Shown: one piece after another, positions 11,701 through 22,500 of the stretch
How positions within the stretch are numbered: position 1 is the first letter of the stretch
Layout of the letters: each line of letters begins with the position of its first letter
Assembly: GCA_001949185.1 (NCBI GenBank)
Contig: BDGG01000003.1
Coordinates: forward strand, 4,075,158 to 4,139,157
Origin: Ramazzottius varieornatus
Taxonomy: Eukaryota; Tardigrada; Eutardigrada; Parachela; Ramazzottiidae
DNA length: 64,000 nt
Direction of reading: 5' to 3'
The notes under the pieces: generated by a model
Told to the model about the DNA's origin: nothing
Seen by the model: only the letters and a program-made list of their open reading frames with translations
The model's database searches: none
Made by a program: the position numbers and the translations under genes

Positions 11701-12025
11701 TACAGTAAAGTTGCATCGTACCAACAGTTAGACCAGCTACCATATCTCCTCTAAAGTCCAGCCACGAATATTTTGGAAGCCAGTACGAGATGGGAAGACG
11801 CCTTCTCCAAGCTGTACGAGTACAGCATCCATTCCGCAGTGCATCTCGGATCTTCCTCCACGACAAGTCGCCTCCAGTCTCTGACGTTCGAGTCTTCTCG
11901 TCCTCGAGGACCCAATGGTAATTTGGCGGAGCTTCTGCATCATGGAAAGCTGGATTGTGAACTCCGGATCCTGGTTTGAAGTTATCCCCGACCAAAGCTA
12001 CTCGGGAATCGCTTGGGTGGAACAT
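8761..12025 (-). CDS. SLC26A11-like sulfate/anion transporter, 712 aa
   Basis: Nine exons (12025-11734, 11623-11530, 11466-11429, 11348-11211, 10846-10810, 10542-10414, 10328-10005, 9922-9648, 9572-8761) sum to 712 aa. The micro-exons of 38 and 37 nt are needed to rebuild the conserved core: VVPQGLAYAQIA, GLYSAFMGCF, FGTAKDITLGPTAV and FLVDFISAPVISGF. Later motifs ALESIAVAKAFA and YPVTGSF match the SLC26A11 branch best. The C-terminal third is a cytoplasmic STAS domain (about residues 480-640). It is a multi-pass membrane anion exchanger or channel; which anion it carries cannot be read from sequence. The ATG at 12025 (MFHPSDSRV) is the first ATG in frame; farther upstream only non-ATG codons extend the frame. 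Donor GTCTAA of exon 1 is weak but restores the family motif. Confidence 0.92.
10941..11121. repeat. foldback inverted repeat in SLC26 intron 4
   Basis: Arms of about 60 bp (left 10941-11002, right about 11060-11121) pair nearly perfectly. The left arm contains AAGCGCACTAGCAC and ACATCGTGATGTCAT, and the right arm holds their reverse complements with few mismatches. It is unrelated in sequence to the P1 family and lies wholly in the intron. Confidence 0.8.
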
Positions 12026-13046
12026 CGCGAGGACTCTGGAAAAAAACCTTCCCACGTAAAAGACTCCGTAAATTATCGAACCACAAAAGAAGCCGGCATG
12101 TTGAATAGCTATCTGATATCGTTGTGTCTGACCTAGGTAGTAAATCGGATCAAAGTACAGTGGCGTTGCAGCGCAGTCTGTGGCCTTTTCGTGATCTACG
12201 GTACGAATATTCCGGTAAGTGAAGTCGGTCGCCGCAAGGTGAATACCACTTCTTAAAGATCACAGTAAAGAAAAGCTTTCTGAGTAGATATCATGGAAAG
12301 CTGGACTTGGAAGTTGAAAGACCGCATGGCATGTAGTGCAGCAGCAGCAGGAGACTGGAGTGTCTCTCCTCCTCTAGTATCTCTGTGGTAGCAGCTTTTA
12401 AAGTGTTGGAGTGACTACAGAATGAACTTGTAAATCTTGAACATAAATCCAGTTTTTTGGCGGACGGTATGCAGAAATTGGCATTTACAGTATGTACTCT
12501 TCGTTGTAATGCAGCATGCGATTGTTTGGCGGCACAAGTACTGCAGCGACAGACCAGTTCTGCCACGTGTGAACTGCGTGCTGAATGAGTAACTCCATCC
12601 ATCTCAATCTTGTGTCTCCTTTTGGGAAGGTTCCGATCGACACTTGATCAGTTCTGCTCAAAATATTTGCTAGCGCCGTTACAAAAGTCTCAGCTCGCGA
12701 GCACCCGAGCACGAACTGCAGGTCTTGAAGTCCAAGGCCGATCGACCGACACACGCAAGATGGCGCACCATATTCGACCTGGCAGGCAACTCCGTGAGTT
12801 TGACCAGTCAACACTGCAGCGCGCAACCACGGTACTGCTATTTCCACACCAGAGTATATTCTCTGTATTAAGCTGTACCTCTAGCTTTAATACTGAACAA
12901 GTTAGCAAGTTAAAAAGGAGAAAGTGGAAGAAGGCAAGAAGGTTCTGCTCGGAAAGCCTTTCGATAAACTTAGCATCGAGATGACAGAAATCCTTTGGTT
13001 GGCCAAGCCTATGTACAGTGTGGGGATTTATACATGCATCTCTTCT
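12026..13046. other. intergenic between SLC26 and the Ly6 pair
   Basis: I see no convincing exon. A 120-codon stop-free minus-strand frame at 12485-12847 shows no domain, signal peptide or splice context. Confidence 0.4.
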
Positions 13047-13934
13047 CTACAGGAGACTACGGACCAACAAGGAGAAAGTAACCAACAGGACAGCCAACGT
13101 GGACGCGGAAGTGGACACACCCGCGTTGCAGGAATCCTCCGCGCACAAACAGTAAGTCCCACTAAACCTGTAGATAGGCATTAAGTTTGTGTCGAAGATC
13201 TGTTGGTAGGAGGTAGAGACATTTCGGTCGCCGCTCCAGCAACCGGCAGTAGCTGCGTTGGGGTTCCCCGGTGGACCGAATGCTCTGAGAGCATCTACGG
13301 TGGCGCATCCACGCTGAATACCTGTCAACAATATCACACTAAACAAAAACCGGTTTCGTTACGCCAGACCGAACCCAACTAAGCAATAACAACCGTGACA
13401 CAGGGAGACTTTCACCACTTGAAAGCGCGGTTTTACCATCTAGAGTATTGGGAATAGGTGAGGCGGTAGCACTTCCGTACATGGCCCCGAACAGTTTCAG
13501 GCAAAACCTGGTGTTACCGTCACAAGTGACGTCCAGCCAGTTGCTGGAGTTTGTGCATTCAAAGGTATTCAGTTGGGGAGAACGGAAGAAGGTACTGCAA
13601 GCAGATCCATCGCAAAGAAGTTCGCATACCGGGAGAAGGTTTCTCCTACCTGTAATTTTTGCACTGGCGACATGATATTGAGGTAGCTAGAAGTCAAGAG
13701 CAGAACGGTCAGAAGATGTCGGCGCACTTGAGCTGTGATAAATGACAGCAAACAACAGTCGCGTATCGAATTTATCTGACTTTTCAACGCGCGAGTCTTT
13801 TACTGCTAGTCTTTTTCCCGTCGGACATCATGTACGAAAGTCGCAGAAACATGAAGACTGCAGTTCGTACCTGCTTTCAGGAGACCAGCGAGCAAGTAGA
13901 AAAAGGTGAAGATTTTTTGGGGACACCAATCCAT
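13047..13934 (-). CDS. secreted or GPI-anchored Ly6/uPAR-type protein, paralogue A, 177 aa
   Basis: Exons 13934-13871, 13686-13650, 13594-13437 and 13321-13047 sum to 177 aa. The N-terminus (MDWCPQKIFTFFYLLAGLLKA) is a signal peptide. The mature part opens with SISCRQCKNYS, then a Cys-spaced region (TFECTNSSNW, TCDGNTRFCL, GIQRGC, GCWSG) and ends GTYCLCAEDSCNAG plus a hydrophobic tail. This is the pattern of GPI-anchored three-finger Ly6 proteins, with the last CxC...CN just before the anchor. It is about 29% Ser/Thr/Gly/Ala-rich near the tail. The neighbour at 14225-15241 is clearly its paralogue. The specific receptor or channel partner is unknown. Confidence 0.8.
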
Positions 13935-14224
13935 ATTTCGAATAATATTCGGGCAGGAATCGCAGATGCGCAGAGAGAACTGTCTGATAGATAGTTTCAA
14001 TTGTGGTATACGCTTGATTTCACAAAAATGCGGAGCACCACGCTCGGAAGGCTATTAGAAATTCAGCACAACATTGCTGCGGGCTGGAACTATTCAGCGC
14101 GTAATGAACAACCTTAATGTATGCAAACAGACAATCGATTAAAGTGTTTATTACGTTGAGATGGCTCTTCGATAAAACCATCAAGGTACTCACACCGCAC
14201 AAGGCAGTAAAAGCTAGTCCGTGC

Positions 14225-15241
14225 TCAATACAAGAAGGTGGTCAGAAAACTTGTTAGAAGTGTTATAAAGATCGCCCATCTGTATCCGTCAGGTGTGGAA
14301 CTTGCCGCACCGTTGCATCTGTCATTCCGACACAGACAGTAGGTTCCATCGAAGAGATACGTCGGGGTGGAGTTGGAGGCGTAGGATGCTTCGTAAGGGA
14401 CGGGCACTTCACGCCTTCCTGATTGACATCCCCCTGCACACAAAACAAGGTTAAATTGTTACTCCCACTAACTCTTCTTCACCACACGGGAAGCCGGCAA
14501 ACGGCACGTACAAGTTCGTTATTTCAAGTGGCGCACATCGTCGTTGTTGTTGGGTGAAGAAGTGCGCCACCTCAGGTAAGGATCCTGTACGCTTCTTTGC
14601 CAGCATCCCACCTGTTGCACTCTTCCGTACCTTCCGATCGATAGGAGTTTCCGTCTGGGTTGAAGACGAGAAGTGCTTCCGGTCCCACGCATCCTCGAAG
14701 CACGATGTCACTCGAGGCGCCACTGTTCCCTGTCGAACATGTTCAAATATGATTTATTTTGAAGTACTTTTTGTGGATGCGAAAGCTGAAGCTGTCTTTT
14801 GAGGTCGTAGTAGATAATCTTGAAAGTTTCTATCTACCTGTGGGGAAATTGGCGCCGGTGTTGCCTTCAGTAGGTACCCCAGGAGTTAGTCTCCCGTTGC
14901 CGGATACTTTGCCTATCGCTTTTAGGCAGAAGTTCGAGCTGGCATCACAGGTGGTTTCGACATAGTTGGAAGCATCAGAGCAATCGACGCGGCTCTGAAT
15001 GGGGTCCGTGAAGAATTTGTCATAGTTTTTGCACTGCAGACATTTTAGAGGGTCTTTGGCGACTACTGGAAAGAAAAGGGACCATTCACTGACAAGATTC
15101 GTGAGATTACGGAGATCGAGCCCATACGTCGATCAGATGATAACAGGGAATAAGAATTACTTTGTTCGTACCTGCAAGTCCCATCGTTACCAACCATATT
15201 GTACATTCCAGGGCAAATTTTCTCGGACTGTAGATCTCCAT
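14225..15241 (-). CDS. secreted or GPI-anchored Ly6/uPAR-type protein, paralogue B, 200 aa
   Basis: Exons 15241-15172, 15062-14838, 14729-14631 and 14433-14225 sum to 200 aa. A signal peptide (MEIYSPRKFALEC...LVTMGLA) precedes LKCLQCKNYDKFF, DCSDASNYVETTCD, NFCLKAIG, LRGCVGPEALL, GCQSGRREV and GTYCLCRNDRCNG. A hydrophobic tail IFITLLTSFLTTFLY follows, consistent with a GPI signal. It aligns with paralogue A along its whole length. The intron positions differ: A has an extra 53-bp intron after CKNY, while B has a 197-bp intron before GCQSG that contains a P1 palindrome. The tandem arrangement on one strand points to local duplication. Confidence 0.8.
14490..14592. repeat. P1 palindrome, in Ly6-B intron 3
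   Basis: The inner arms are CAAGTGGCGCAC and GTGCGCCACCT, with outer arms built on GTACAAG and CTGTAC. It begins about 38 bp after the donor (read on the minus strand). Confidence 0.85.
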
Positions 15242-16213
15242 ACTGTTGCCTGAAAAGTTTCCCGTTCGTCAACTAATAAGTCGACAAAGCGAAACGAAGC
15301 GGAATGTGGAGAGGAATGGGAACGAAGGCACAAGTGTGCATGTTGCGAAGTTGAACGTTTATCGTCTTGGGTCTTCGTCGTTTATTTTGGCGAAACGACC
15401 ACGTTTTCACAGTCAAAATTTGCCTCTGGCTGTTTGGTGGTTTACAAGATATTTTTAAGATTGTGGTACGTGGTGATCCAAGAGCCTTCTGTAATAAACG
15501 TCCAGCGAATTGCCGTTTTCGTTGCGGACCGTAACTCTGAAAACATGAGACCCTTTGTAATTCCAATTCCTCGAGATTTCCTAATGGTGAAAATTCAGTG
15601 AACGGCGCTTATGTGCTATACCTGACGTAGGACACGCGTCTGCCCTGATTACCGCCATGGACAAACTTATTGAAAACCGGCCGAAAGCGACAACATACAG
15701 TAAATTCAGGTGGCCACGGCCGTTGCCAATAACTTTTCCCGTGCCAATAATTAGGGCAGGTGCATGTGTACCCGTACCCGCAGTTACGCAGGCGCCGCGC
15801 ACGGTAAGTTAGTGCATACTTCCTTGTTTAGCATAGTAAGCGGTACTTCAAGTTTCCACGAAACGGACCAGTGACTAATATGTTTTAACGATAGGGCTCC
15901 TCTGATACTACATTACTACGGTGCATATCGCTCATAAGCTGCTTCATGCTGCTTTTGTCAATTGTTAGCAGAAAACTGAGCATAAAAAACAACATAAAAA
16001 ACGTGAAGTACAGTTATTACTCATCAATAAGGTGGAGCGTGGGTAGACTACGCAGCTGATCGTTCATAGGCTCTATACTGGATTACCTTGCGATGGTCCG
16101 TCTTTCTTTCTTTTCCCAGGATGTCAGATCCGTGGTCTTGAACACGACTCAAGTTAGTCCTTGTCCAGTCTAAGAAACATCGCAGTTCCGAGGATACATC
16201 CGGGCTGTCAACA
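15242..16213. other. divergent intergenic region, Ly6-B / astacin
   Basis: About 970 bp lie between divergent start codons, so both promoters should be here. I recognise no exon. Minus-strand open frames at 15273-15566 and 15581-15802 have no family features. Confidence 0.4.
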
Positions 16214-17888
16214 ATGACCAGGAAGCCAGTCTCTCTCCTTTTCGTTGTTTGTGTATTCTACCTATCTCTCCTCTGTAGTGAAGCTCGTCCCATCGAGAAG
16301 AGAAGTTTAGATTTAAGCAAGATAAAAGAGACAGGTACGTATGATTTCCTGTCATAAGCCGCGATGCGGATCTCTAGTACTAATATCTTTCTTTCTGCAG
16401 TGACCAATTTCGTGAAGGCCATCCCATCGCGTACGCAAGCTGCATTTGACAGGATGTCGTGTCTTCATTCTTTGTTGTCGCTAATTATTTTCTTACGTTC
16501 TTGCTCGAACCATCTTTTGTTGCTGCAGACTGGCGAGAGTACATTCCGGAGGAACTGTACCAAAAGGGTATCGCGCGAGCCAAACGGCTGCAGGGAGCCA
16601 TAGAGCACTTCTTCGAGGGGGATATCGCTGGGATCGACAAAGGCGGTGGAAGACAGGTACCTTTGCTTGTCCGGAAGCTCTGGAAAACTTTTGATCGTAT
16701 ATTCTTAGAGACTATCTCTGTGTCTCGTAGAGAGCACCGCTGGCGAGCAATGGGATGATAGACCGCAACTTTCTGTGGCCGAATGGAACCGTGCCCTACG
16801 AGATCAGCTCCTCCTTTGGTATGCTACGTCCATATCCATCTTGCTTTCTAGTGATAACATGCTCCCAACTCTTTGGTAGCACCGCATGAACTGGGAGTGA
16901 TAGAAGGCAGCTTGAAAGACATCATGGCTAAAACTTGCGTCAGATTTGTTCCGCGTACCACAGAAACCGACTACATCAGCTTTGTTCGCCGAGGTCTCGG
17001 GTAAATACGGCTAAATGTGACTCTTTGGCTTTTCAGTGTGGAACCTATCAAGCTACTGTAACTCTGTGCTTGTTCCTCTTTAATACAGGTGTAGCTCCTA
17101 TGTGGCACGCGTAGGCGGAAAACAATACGTAAGAGAATTGGTTTCTTAGGTTCTACCCGGTGAAATCTGTCAACATCCGCATAGTTCTTCTGTCTGTAGG
17201 TGGACCTTCAGCCAGGATGCATTTACGAGCTCGGAGAAGTTCAGCACGAAGTGATGCACGCTCTGGGATTCTATCATGAGCAAAGTCGAGAAGACCGCGA
17301 CCAGTACGTTCAAATCATTTGGGACAATGTGAAACCAGGTATGTTCATCTTCTGTCTGTGAATAAGTGGCCCAAGAATCCATATGGAAAGCCGACAACCG
17401 AAACGGAAGAGATCGTTGTCATAACTGGCGCACGCTCCCAGCCAAAACAGGGAAACTGTGCGCTAGTTGTGATAACGATTCTGTACGTTCTGTTTACCGG
17501 CTTCCGAATATCGTTATTCCATGTTCTTACCTGTATGAGGAACTGTTTCGCAGATCAGAGGGATCAGTTCAAGAAGTACGTCACGAACACGATGAACCTC
17601 TCGTACGATTATAATTCTATCATGCACTATGGATGGAACTACTTTGCGGTGGACATCACCAAGCCGACGATCCTTCCAAACGTCAAAGGGGCAGCTATTG
17701 GATCGAGGACCGCGATGAGTCCAACTGATGTAGAAAAGATCAACAGGCAGTACAGCTGTCCGCAATCCATCCAGAACAGACCGCAGATTCCGATCCCTAG
17801 CCAGTGGCTAGCAGTGCAGGCAGTTCCCGTGGCGCCTGTGGTACCCGGAAGTGTGACGCCCTCTCCTTCAGCAGGCTCTCCCGGGTAA
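16214..17888 (+). CDS. secreted astacin (M12A) zinc metalloprotease, 333 aa
   Basis: Eight exons (16214-16334, 16401-16430, 16529-16656, 16731-16818, 16880-17000, 17089-17128, 17200-17338, 17554-17888) sum to 333 aa. A signal peptide (MTRKPVSLLFVVCVFYLSLL) precedes a propeptide of roughly 90 residues. The catalytic domain opens at LWPNGTVPYEIS. The zinc site is HEVMHALGFYHE with the catalytic Glu, and the Met-turn is SIMHYGWNYF, both intact. Cysteines are at KTCVRF, GCSS, PGCIYE and YSCPQ. After the catalytic domain only a Pro/Val/Ser-rich tail follows, with no EGF, CUB or ShK module. It should be an active, secreted, simple astacin. Intron 7 contains a P1 palindrome. Confidence 0.93.
17385..17515. 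repeat. P1 palindrome, in astacin intron 7
   Basis: The core is CTGGCGCACGCTCCCAGCC, followed by CTGTGCGCTAGTTG. It begins about 46 bp after the donor at 17339. Confidence 0.8.
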
Positions 17889-19569
17889 ATTTCTTGCCTC
17901 CAATACAATATTTTGCATTTGTCGACTTTGTAATTAATCGCTTCGCTTTTGGCAATCTTAGAATTTCAAAAACAAATTGCTTTTGAATCGGTAAGCAAAC
18001 TCGATAGATTAAATTTTCCAAGCTGCACTCGCTGTTGATGTTATTGGCTGACAGCGTGGGCCACTTGGAAAGACGATCCTGTCGAGTTTGTGTGCCGAGC
18101 CGTTATTTCCCAATTTCAGAAACCATTCCAAAAATTCAGTTTCAAAACTTAAGTCTTGGTTCGGATACTTGATCCAATTTCCATCCATTCCATTATCCCG
18201 CTTGTGCATTGCAGGTGTAAGGGAGTGACTGGCCGTTCGGAGCCGACTACAGCGCCACCTTCCTTTTGGGGCAAGGTGAAGAACGTCCTAAAGAACAAAG
18301 CTCAAGATGTGATATGCCAGGTAGTCGGGAACTAGTTCAAAAGCGCCATTGTTTATGATCCCGTGGGTAATATTATTTTCGGTGGTTCCTTTGTTGACAC
18401 TAGTTCCGGTAGGCGATGATAAGGATGAGATGAATTACACGTAGGTGTGTTTACTTTTGCCGTCGAAGGCGGAGTGCTTCCGCGTTTTGGCGTCCCTATG
18501 TGTGTTGTAATAATGCTTGCACAGCGGTTCCTCTATATCGCAGTGCAACTGGTCTGACGGGTAAACCTTGCAAAGTTCGATGTTCGAAAATGCAAAGTCT
18601 AGATGAAATCGGTCTTCTGCATTCGTGCATGGTTCGAAAATTTGTGTCTATCGGTCGAGCTGCATTTTGAATGACGTTTTGGATACGCAAGCAGAGACTT
18701 CGATTTTCTCTTCGTTTGCGGTACATAAGGAATACTACCATAGGAAATTTCAGCCTTTCTGTCGATCCGGGTCTTGGAAGTGCGAAAATCTAGAATCTTC
18801 TCCATCTGATGCAAAGTATTTGGTCCGTCGATCTTGTTTTGTGTGGTGGACAAGTTGGCCGGGGATGAATATTTGTCTTCCTTTTTTACTTTGGTTTCCT
18901 TATTGCAAGTCGCCCTGCGGGTCGTTTTTGTTTATATTCTTTGGCACTGCGTTTCTCCTTACGGCTGCAGGCACTGCATGAACGGGCAGAAAGTCAAGCT
19001 GTCAATCGGAGGTCTTCGAGTACTCCGCGTGCTGCCAGCCAGACGGATTAGTCAACCGCAGCTGTTGACTTGCTGAAACGGATTATCGCGTTTTGAAGGG
19101 CACGTAAGTCAAAGGCCTTGATACGGAAGCTTGACCAGTTTTCATCGGTAGATCTAAATGCATTGTCATCGTTTGCGAGAACGCAAGATTCAGATTTTAT
19201 TCATCTGACATTTAATGCTTTGTTCATTTTGCTGATGGAGGTTTTTCTTTCTGCAGAGCTAAAAGAGCACAATTTTACCGGATATTCTCGATGGACCAGC
19301 TTTGTGGGTGATGCGCCGGAAGCCCAGAGCGCTGACCGGAGACCAGGTACGATAATAAAATTCAACAATGAGAATAGGTGCCTCGAAGCGGGACATTCTG
19401 ACAAAAGCTGCTACCGTTGCTTACCGGTGCGAGAACAATAAAGTTTCACAGTTTCAGTCTCTCTTGTCCATTGGCATGCGCCAGCTCGAACGATATGATT
19501 GTTCGATGAGATAATCTTCTTTGCCTGGGCAAATATTCGTACATATTTAGTCATCATCGAAATCTGGAA
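17889..19569. other. intergenic, astacin to PKD
   Basis: About 1.7 kb. It contains the half P1 element at 18030-18100 and a possible spliced 5' exon near 19257-19346 (after TTTCTGCAG) that could belong to PKD transcripts. I cannot join that exon to the coding frame. Confidence 0.35.
18030..18100. repeat. half P1 palindrome
   Basis: Only the right arm is clear (GTGGGCCACTTGGAAAGACG, then CTGTCGAGTTTGTG). The left arm is lost or too diverged to recognise. Confidence 0.7.
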
Positions 19570-22500
19570 ATGTCCTCGTCCAATCTTAATGGAGAAATCG
19601 ATGTTCTGCACTTCCGGTTCCAGTGCGGTTTGCACCGGGAGCCCGTGGCTTGCAGTTATGCGGACCTCAGTCTTCGGACACTGAAGGAGAGAGCCACGCT
19701 GTTCGTAGAACGTTCGTTCCCCAATCATGGCATCAAGAAGCTGCAGGATCGTCTGCTGCTTTACCGGCATGATTCGTCGACAGAGAACATCCTGCAGATG
19801 CTTCAGGTAACTTAAATTACAGGGTGATCACGCCAAGGGACTACTTTAAAGTTCCAATGAAGTGGGACAAGATTGGTCCGGGTCCGCGTAAAGAATCCAC
19901 CCGGCTACGCGCCGTTTTGGCTGTTATGTGTCAGTCATAGCGATCAGCTGATCTATACACACTTTGACCAGATATTTCACCCACCATCCGCGCGGTCTTT
20001 TTACACGCACCCCGGACCCAAACCTGTCCCGCATCATTGGCACTTTAGAGTACCACCTCATGATTTATGGCGCTCTCGGCTGCGTGTGGGTTGGTCCTCA
20101 GAACTCATTTTTCTTAACTTAATGTCCCTGTTGCTGCCTTCTAAAAAAACCTGGCCAGAAAGAATCTCCGTACGAAGTCGAAATTCGTCCTGAGACCAGA
20201 GAGGGTAGAACTTCGTACCTGCTCCGGAGCGAACTTTTCGCTGTTTCCCTCATCGAAAAAAAATTGGATCTTCTCTCTTCTGCACTTTTGAGCCAAAAGT
20301 GCCGATCAAAAATTGTTCAACAGTAGTCTGGCTTCCGAGAAAAACATAGTGCTCTTCTGCATCACTTGTTGATTCATTGATACAACTGCTGTGGCGAAAC
20401 TGAGCAAAAATACAGGGTGCGCGCCTGAAAACAAGGTTGCTCGAAATGGTCTGGGGTTTTTTCCGGTAGATAAAACCATAAACGGAAAGCCAAATCATTT
20501 ATCTCTCTGAATCCGAAGCGAAAGCAGCGTGCAAAGCTGCACGAATTATGTGGAGGGACGAAAGAAAATCAGACAGTCTGAAGTTTTTCTGCGCCAAAGT
20601 ACCAGGTGGTAGTCACTTGGCGTGATCACCCTGTTGCATGCAGGAGCTCGGCAATCGAATTCGATACAATTATTTTCCCAAGTGGCACACACTCACAGTG
20701 TGACGGTTCGGAAGCGTTCGGCACTCGGACAATGCGAGAAAACTGTTTTCCAAGTGGCGCACGTTTGTAGTACCCCTGACCGTAAGGTGCGCCACTTGAA
20801 AAAGCGGTCTTGTCGATTTCGTAGCCTAGTTCCCTCTAGTGAACCGAGTAATGATTCCGTCATTTCTTCTCTATGTCTGTTTACAATTTGATAGGTAGCG
20901 TCCGAGGTGTCTAATGGGACGCTGTTGGAAATTGTGATATCCGGGGATGATCTGGGCGGTGATGACTTGGACGATCTGGACATTAGGCCGCATCATTGGG
21001 TGGTTCACAATTACAAGACACCGACATTTTGTGACCACTGCTCGGAGATGCTTTTGGGCATCACAAAACAGGGTTTAAAGTGTGAATGTTGCGGTATGAA
21101 TTCCCACAAGAACTGCGCGTACAAGATACCCAACAGTTGCGCTTACACCATCAAGACTCCCAGACCCGAGAGTCAACCCGATCTAAGTAATTTGGCCACC
21201 CGGAAGTCCAACGAAGAAAATCACAATCCTCACCTTCTGGGAATTCCCGGTATGAGATCGGGAAGAACCTCGAACAACCGATCACCATCACCATCGTCGA
21301 TGATGTCTAGTTCTTCGACGGTCTCTGTCAAGAGCAACGCCAACATTAGGCCGCCCATCATTGACAGGATCATGTCGAAGAGAGTCAAAGTTCCGCATAC
21401 TTTCGTGCTCAAGACGTTCAAGGTGCCCACGCTCTGTCGAATATGTCAAAATCTGTTGAAAGGACTTTTCAGGCAAGGTCTTCGGTGCAAAGACTGCGGA
21501 ATGACGGTGCACGAGAAGTGTGCGGGGAGCTGTCTGAACGATTGCACTGGGGAACCGCCGTCAGCGGAGATGGTCTCGCCATCAACAACTGCAGAACATA
21601 ACCCAAAACCGCTGTTTTATATTGAATCTCAAGCTAGTTCGGCTGTCGAGCCCGACATTCCGGTGACTGTGACGGGTGCTGATGGAGAAGCTCCGACGAT
21701 ACCTCGTAAGTGTAAAGGATATTACCCAATAGAAATGATATTCGGTAGTCGGTAACTCGACTACGATGTGTCGATCGGTCATGCACCATGCTACGCGACT
21801 GCTGTTGTTCGCCGGTATGTACCTTAACCAAGCGAGGGCTAATACCATCCCAAGCACTTGCATACAGTTTGCAGGGATCATTGTGTCCCGTTATGTTATC
21901 GGCATTCCAGAAGAATGACTTCTTTATCGTCAGTGACATGAAAATAGATCGCTTCGAGCATGTGTGTCCTCTCAATAGAAGTGTGATGTTCACAGAGCCA
22001 GCCAACACATCGAACCAAATTGTGGCCCAGCGGCTTTTCCAGTCAAAGCGAAGCAAAGACACGATGGAAACGCTCCCGGCACTGAAGGAAGGATGGCTGG
22101 TATGACCAAGGCTCTGTAGAATAAGTTGTACATGAATGTTGATGGATAAGAGTCCAGTGACATGTTTCGTCTGTATACACTAGAGAGGGAATTTTTTTCC
22201 GACTTATTTCTATTTTTTCAGGTACACTACACCAGCAAGAATCCTACCCGGCTCCGCCATTACTGGCGCCTGAACTCCAGTAAACTGATTATGTACCAGT
22301 CGGATACAGACCGTAGTGTCTTCTGCAAGATTCCACTAGAGCGTATTTTTAGCATGGATGCAGGAGGCCAGCTCCCCAGTCCGCACACTTTCCAGATCCG
22401 CACAGCTAGCTTGGTCTTTTATGTCGGTGATAAACCTCAATCAGCAAATGCGGAAGGATGGGCGGTTAAAATAAAGAAATGTCTGATGCCGGTGGGAAGA

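Noticed and set aside
12485-12847. 120-codon stop-free minus-strand frame
   Set aside because: No signal peptide, domain, or splice partners; plus-strand frames overlap it equally well, so chance cannot be excluded.
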